From: Clostridia bacterium
Lineage (GTDB): Bacteria > Bacillota > Clostridia > Christensenellales > QALW01
Assembly: GCA_900769815.1 (NCBI GenBank)
Contig: CAAGID010000030.1
Location: 1-64,000, forward strand
Reading direction: 5' to 3'
Length of the DNA: 64,000 nucleotides
Part shown: positions 61,276 through 64,000 of the stretch, piece after piece
Layout: each line of letters starts with the position of its first letter
How positions within the stretch are numbered: position 1 is the stretch's first letter
The notes under the pieces: model-generated
The model's database searches: none
Seen by the model: only the letters and a program-made list of their open reading frames with translations
What the model was told of the DNA's origin: nothing
Program-made: the position numbers and the translations under genes

Positions 61276-62790
61276 TTATTTTATAAAATCCTTTAACTTT
61301 TCGCTGTCAAGGCTGTCAAAGTTTTTAAGTATGGGATAAAGCTTTTTAACAATAGCTTTTACACCGCCTTCAATATTGCTTTCAATATTAAGGGGCATAA
61401 GAGGCTCGTGAAGTGACATTCTCAGTAAGAACCAGCCATCCTCATCGTTAAATGATACGCGGATACCCTCATAGTTATCAGGTGCAACGTCCCAGCCGTC
61501 AGTTGCCAAAGCGTAGTCGTTTACTGCTTTGATTACCTTTTCGCCGTAAGGCTTAAAATCGTCAAGGGCAATATTCATTCTGAATTCTTTGCTCTCTTTG
61601 GGCTCTTCAAGACCAATCAAGAGATCTTCAAGCTTTTTATTCTCTTTCTTTAACTGTGCCATCTTAATTATAAGCTTTGTAACAAGATATGCACCGTCAT
61701 CAAGGAAATAGTTTTCCTTTAATGCGGCGTGACCGCTTGTTTCAATGGCTAAAGGACAGTACTTACCTTCCTTATTAAGGCGTATTGCCTCATTAATAAC
61801 GTTCTTATAACCGCGTTTAAAGCGATGATGCATACCACCGTGATTTTCAATAAACTTCTTAAGTCCACTTGAAGTAATTGAGTCGGTTACGATAACAGAG
61901 GGAGTTTTTTCCTCTAATAAAATTGCAGAGATAAGAGCAATAAGGCGGTTACGGTTGATTTCCTTACCAAGAGAATCAACTGCACCTGCACGGTCAACGT
62001 CAGTATCAAAAATAATACCCATATCGGCTTTGGCATTTATAACCGCACGTGTTACAAAGCCCATAGCCTCTTCATTTTCAGGGTTAGGTATATGGTTAGG
62101 AAAAGTTCCGTCAGGCTCTAAGAACTGGCTGCCTGTAGTATCTGCACCTAAAGGCTCAAGAACCTTAGTTACGTAGAAGCCGCCTGCACCGTTACCTGCA
62201 TCAACAACGATTTTAAAGCCTTTTAAGGGCTTTTCAAAATCAGTTTCAGAATTAACTGCATTACGAACCTTATTTACTAAAATATCGGCGTACTGGCTTA
62301 AGAAGTCATACTCGATTACAGAACCTTCTTTTAAAGGAAGCTTGTTGCCGTTCTGTGCATTTAAAAGAATTGCCTCAATGTCACTGCTTTCGCATCCGCC
62401 TGCTTTTGTAAAGAACTTTAAGCCATTGCGGTCATAGGGCAAGTGGCTTGCAGTAATCTGAATTGAACCGTCGCAATCAAGTTCGGGCACAATATTTGTC
62501 ATAAACATTGCAGGGGTTGACATAAGTCCGCAATTATAAACAGTTAAACCTGCATTTTTCAATTCAGTAATAACTGCAGTTTTGATTCTGTCAGCAGAAA
62601 TTCTTGAATCGTGACCTACTGCTACCTTAATATCATCCTTGTTTGTTTTTTCCTTTAACCAATAAGCGAAGCCTGCTGCTATTGCTTTTACCTTTTCGTC
62701 AGTAAGGTTAATTTTGCCGTTTTCACTTTCAACAGCGATACCTCTTATATCAGAGCCGTTTTTTAAATTTTTCCATTCTTTTTCTAACAT
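61276..62790 (-). CDS. phosphomannomutase/phosphoglucomutase
   Basis: A 504-residue alpha-D-phosphohexomutase. The catalytic Ser is in QITASHLPYDRNGLKF (TASH.P motif). The Mg loop reads IIFDTDVDRAGAVD, sugar recognition is AIETSGHAALKE, and the C-terminal phosphate-binding domain follows. Length agrees with the clostridial two-substrate PMM/PGM group. It interconverts hexose 1- and 6-phosphates for glycan and envelope precursors. The start ribosome site (GGTGGATAAG) is weak, but the promoter is very strong. Confidence 0.9.
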   Translation of the reverse strand: MLEKEWKNLKNGSDIRGIAVESENGKINLTDEKVKAIAAGFAYWLKEKTNKDDIKVAVGHDSRISADRIKTAVITELKNAGLTVYNCGLMSTPAMFMTNIVPELDCDGSIQITASHLPYDRNGLKFFTKAGGCESSDIEAILLNAQNGNKLPLKEGSVIEYDFLSQYADILVNKVRNAVNSETDFEKPLKGFKIVVDAGNGAGGFYVTKVLEPLGADTTGSQFLEPDGTFPNHIPNPENEEAMGFVTRAVINAKADMGIIFDTDVDRAGAVDSLGKEINRNRLIALISAILLEEKTPSVIVTDSITSSGLKKFIENHGGMHHRFKRGYKNVINEAIRLNKEGKYCPLAIETSGHAALKENYFLDDGAYLVTKLIIKMAQLKKENKKLEDLLIGLEEPKESKEFRMNIALDDFKPYGEKVIKAVNDYALATDGWDVAPDNYEGIRVSFNDEDGWFLLRMSLHEPLMPLNIESNIEGGVKAIVKKLYPILKNFDSLDSEKLKDFIK

Positions 62791-62824
62791 AACTTATCCA
62801 CCATTTAAAAAATTTTCTTTATTA

Positions 62825-62853
62825 ATTATATTGGAATTTCGGGCTTTTGTCAA
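62825..62853 (-). promoter_or_regulatory. sigma-A promoter of the phosphohexomutase
   Basis: Full-consensus minus-strand TTGACA (62848-62853), 17-base spacer, TATAAT (62825-62830), 35 bases before the start. Confidence 0.87.
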
Positions 62854-62930
62854 TAAAAAGGTTAGTTTTGTTTGTGTTTTTCCCGCTTTTATGTTAATAT
62901 ATATGATACTGTTTACAAAAGGAGTTTTTT

Positions 62931-63953
62931 ATGAATAAAATCAGGCAAAACGTGTTACCCATACTTGCGGCCATAATATGGGGCCTTGCCTTTTCTGCTC
63001 AGGCTGACTGTGCCGAAAAAGGTATGGAGCCTTTTACCTTTAATATGTCACGTGCTCTAATTGCGACTGTAGTATTATTTTTCGTGGCAGTTATTTTCTC
63101 AAGAGGTTTTACTAATCTTTTTGCGCAGTTAAAGGATAAAACCTATCTTAAAAATCTTATATTGGGCGGACTCTGTTGCGGTGGTGCGTTATTTTTAGCC
63201 TCCAACTTACAGCAGGCAGCATTTTCAACAGATACTGAAAGCGGAAAAGTTGGCTTCATAACGGTTTTTTATCTTATGCTCGTACCAATCTTTGGGTTGT
63301 TTGTTAAAAAAAAGGCTACGATAAACGTATGGGTAAGCGTCATTATCGCTATGATCGGTATGTACTTTCTGTGCGTTGAAAACGAAACGTCCTTTAACGT
63401 AAATATTCACGATGTGTACGCATTCTTGTGTGCGATTATGTTTGCCGTGCAGATTCTTTTTATTGACCACTTTGTGAATAAGGTTAACGGCGTACACCTT
63501 TCATTTATGCAGTTCTTTTTCGTTACTGTGTTTTCTTTTATTGGAATGTTGCTCTTTGAAAGCCCTACCCTACCGTCCTTCAAAGAATGCTTCTGGCAAA
63601 TAACCTACGTTGGTGTATTTTCTTCAGGCGTTGCATATACCTTGCAAATTATCGCACAAAAGGATTCAAACCCTACTGTAGTTTCCCTTTTATTGAGCCT
63701 TGAATCAGTCTTTGCAGTAATATTCGGTGCAATTATCTTAAAAGAAGTTATGTCCTTACGCGAATATATCGGTTGCGGAATTATGTTTTTTGCAGTAGTG
63801 CTTGCCCAACTGCCCACGTTTAAAATCAAAAATAAATTATCTCTTATTTTAATTATACTTTCAATAGTTTTAATTGCACTTGTATGTGTGCATTGGGCAT
63901 TTTTGCTTGCAGGAATCTTCCTTTTTATTTCTGCAATATTATTTAGAAAATAA
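62931..63953 (+). CDS. EamA/DMT family transporter
   Basis: A 340-residue transporter with ten membrane helices in two EamA repeats (NVLPILAAIIWGLAFSAQADCAEKGMEPFTFNMSRA; VVSLLLSLESVFAVIFGAIILKEVMSLREYIGCGIMFFAVVLAQL). Members export amino acids or metabolites. An extra hydrophobic C-terminal tail (about 300-338) follows the second repeat. The start follows AAGGAG. Confidence 0.9.
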   Translation: MNKIRQNVLPILAAIIWGLAFSAQADCAEKGMEPFTFNMSRALIATVVLFFVAVIFSRGFTNLFAQLKDKTYLKNLILGGLCCGGALFLASNLQQAAFSTDTESGKVGFITVFYLMLVPIFGLFVKKKATINVWVSVIIAMIGMYFLCVENETSFNVNIHDVYAFLCAIMFAVQILFIDHFVNKVNGVHLSFMQFFFVTVFSFIGMLLFESPTLPSFKECFWQITYVGVFSSGVAYTLQIIAQKDSNPTVVSLLLSLESVFAVIFGAIILKEVMSLREYIGCGIMFFAVVLAQLPTFKIKNKLSLILIILSIVLIALVCVHWAFLLAGIFLFISAILFRK

Positions 63954-63957
63954 AAAA

Positions 63958-63990
63958 TACCGTGTAGATCAAACTGCACGGTACTTTTTT
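63958..63990 (+). terminator. terminator of the EamA transporter gene
   Basis: Stem TACCGTG / CACGGTA (63958-63964, 63977-63983) followed by CTTTTTT. A-run on the other side allows activity in both directions. Confidence 0.8.
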
Positions 63991-64000
63991 ACTCATTAAT

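Overview
The window is a low-GC chromosomal segment of an endospore-forming member of the Clostridia, probably a gut Oscillospirales-type organism. Support from the sequence: a complete SpoIVA, a GerA-family germinant-receptor operon, a DUF5058 protein, a DUF1934 protein, strong AAGGAG-type ribosome binding sites, and many textbook sigma-A promoters with 17-base spacers. No phage, integrative element, rRNA operon or CRISPR array was seen. Most genes lie on the minus strand.

Layout. 1-9.3 kb: an ABC exporter, tspO, a TSCPD protein with asnA, a DUF5058 membrane-protein pair with an M20 peptidase, a Kef-type antiporter and meso-diaminopimelate dehydrogenase. 9.3-17.4 kb: a SulP permease, a four-gene catabolic-looking operon (alpha/beta hydrolase, glycerate kinase, metallo-beta-lactamase-fold hydrolase, beta-helix protein) behind an operator-like dyad, a Na/Pi cotransporter and tRNA-Leu. 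17.7-23.5 kb: small conserved genes, a four-helix-bundle gene coupled to a pyrophosphatase-like gene, two arrays of short hairpins, a six-tRNA operon (Gly-Arg-His-Gln-Lys-Val) and an M19 dipeptidase. 23-36 kb: tandem lipoproteins, a 53-residue divergent small gene, a Gld-type ABC system, dnaB, a HIT protein, mtaB, rsmE and spoIVA. 36-44 kb: thioesterase, metal-dependent hydrolase, a short alanyl-tRNA synthetase, nfo, and the ger operon. That operon contains an extra 57-residue two-helix membrane protein between the C and B genes. 44-56.4 kb: DUF378, a GH110-like beta-helix protein, a frameshifted aldo/keto reductase, membrane-anchored propeller proteins, cvpA, and the yacL-radA-(propeller)-ispDF-rqcP operon. 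56.5-64 kb: a CDF transporter, a CorC/HlyC transporter with a leader ORF and terminator, a repeat element inside a terminator, an oxidoreductase with a divergent AraC regulator, a phosphohexomutase and an EamA transporter.

Main points for follow-up. (1) A 27-codon leader ORF with a very acidic N-terminus ends inside an intrinsic terminator just upstream of a CorC/HlyC-family gene. This resembles a Mg-sensing leader peptide. (2) Hairpin arrays occur near a four-helix-bundle gene. (3) A small germination-receptor D-type gene lies in the ger operon. (4) The start region of tspO is buried in a terminator hairpin. (5) A three-copy hairpin-plus-tail repeat sits at terminators. (6) The AlaRS lacks the C-Ala domain. 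(7) A one-base deletion breaks an aldo/keto reductase. All functional statements come from reading motifs; no database search was run.
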